Source of the DNA: Axinella damicornis
Lineage: Eukaryota > Porifera > Demospongiae > Axinellida > Axinellidae
Reading direction: 5' to 3'
Assembly: GCA_963931865.1 (NCBI GenBank)
Contig: OZ007506.1
Span: 13,121,972 to 13,185,971, forward strand
Length of the DNA: 64,000 nucleotides
Part shown: in pieces, positions 63,343 to 64,000 of the stretch
How positions within the stretch are numbered: the first letter of the stretch is position 1
Layout: each line of letters starts with the position of its first letter
Program-made: the position numbers and the translations under genes
Notes under the pieces: generated by a model
Told to the model about the DNA's origin: nothing
The model's database searches: none
The model's input: only the letters and a program-made list of their open reading frames with translations

Positions 63343-64000
63343 GTTCCTCTCTGATCACACCATGGTAGTGACCATGTCATTTTGGACAACATGCACACTA
63401 GCATAATATGGCTATAGTACACACTCCAAATTAATCCAACTGAACTTTTATTGGATACCCACTAATTTTAGTCAAGCATGGTGTCAACATGATAAGCACC
63501 ATATCATGCCACCAAGCTAAATCGTTATTAGCACATGCATGCCCCTTGATATCACATTAACGAGGAACCTTACTGCTAGTTATTACCTCACTTATCCCAG
63601 CAACTGTACTATAGTGGTTAAATTACCACGTATGGCAGTATCAATTTCAACTGCCTACTGCATTCTCGTAATCACACCAAAGAGAACAGCTTCCACGATT
63701 GAATCTAGTAATTTTGTCTGATTCATGGCATGAAGACATCATTAGATATTACATCACATACTAGCCTCGTACCCAGGCCTTCAATCGCGGGGCTAATCAC
63801 ATACATGCATACAATAGTTCACAGCACTGGTCACATTATGATTGTTGTGATGGCTCAGTAACGCCTGATTGATGGTGGAACACTGGGACAAACTTCTTCA
63901 TCCAGTGTGCTGTCAATCACAGGCCTGTAGGTCAGCTGCACCTGGAGGAGAACGACAGCCACGTTATAGTTACACAGGAATCTCTTATGCCGTGGTACAC
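63343..64000. other. Right edge, no gene recognised
   Basis: One half of a TAGCCTCG-family element at 63763-63795 (TAGCCTCGTACCCAGGCCTT). Otherwise nothing supported. Confidence 0.4.

Overview
This window is animal nuclear DNA: spliced multi-exon genes with GT-AG introns, non-LTR retrotransposon remains, and a dense crust of short inverted-repeat transposons. Its backbone is a cluster of six 14-3-3 phospho-serine/threonine adaptor genes. The intron-rich style, the DUF7869-type transposon and the MITE load suggest a marine non-bilaterian such as a sponge, but the sequence alone does not settle the species.

Layout: four genes on the minus strand (here called A, B, C, D; A runs off the left edge after two coding exons) and two on the plus strand (E, F). 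D and E are head to head, 2.5 kb apart. Every complete gene has the same six coding exons with intron phases 0,0,1,0,0 and encodes about 243-247 residues. Exon 1 ends in the dimerisation helix, exon 2 carries the [11 protein letters not shown] signature, exon 3 the RY phosphate-binding pair, exon 4 the [11 protein letters not shown] helix, and exons 5 and 6 the second signature and an acidic tail. Two subfamilies are visible: A/B/C ([13 protein letters not shown]) and D/E/F (SMKQV or [13 protein letters not shown]). B/C (3' part) and E/F (whole gene) are very recent duplicates. All six proximal promoters share a CRE (TGACGTCA or a close variant) next to an RFX-like ATGGTNAC/GTTGCCAT arrangement.

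Introns and spacers are packed with mobile DNA. One family has TAGCCTCG.. or TAGTCTCG.. ends and mostly 9-bp target duplications (MULE-like). Others are TTAA elements with CCCTTT ends (piggyBac-like), a hAT-like MITE with an 8-bp duplication, nested hairpin MITEs, a 2.4-kb DNA transposon with a single in-frame stop, a 5'-truncated non-LTR retroelement, and a palindrome with hammerhead-like motifs. Intron 1 of gene C (11.2 kb) holds an array of about eight complex repeat monomers of roughly 0.5-0.65 kb, one of which is split by the 2.4-kb transposon.

Most notable: recent duplicates E/F and B/C differ almost only at amino-acid-changing sites, concentrated in one short surface-helix segment at the start of exon 4, while neighbouring introns and exons are nearly identical. 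This looks like diversification of a 14-3-3 interaction surface. Also notable is a decayed copy of 14-3-3 exon 2 inside an 881-bp palindrome between E and F.
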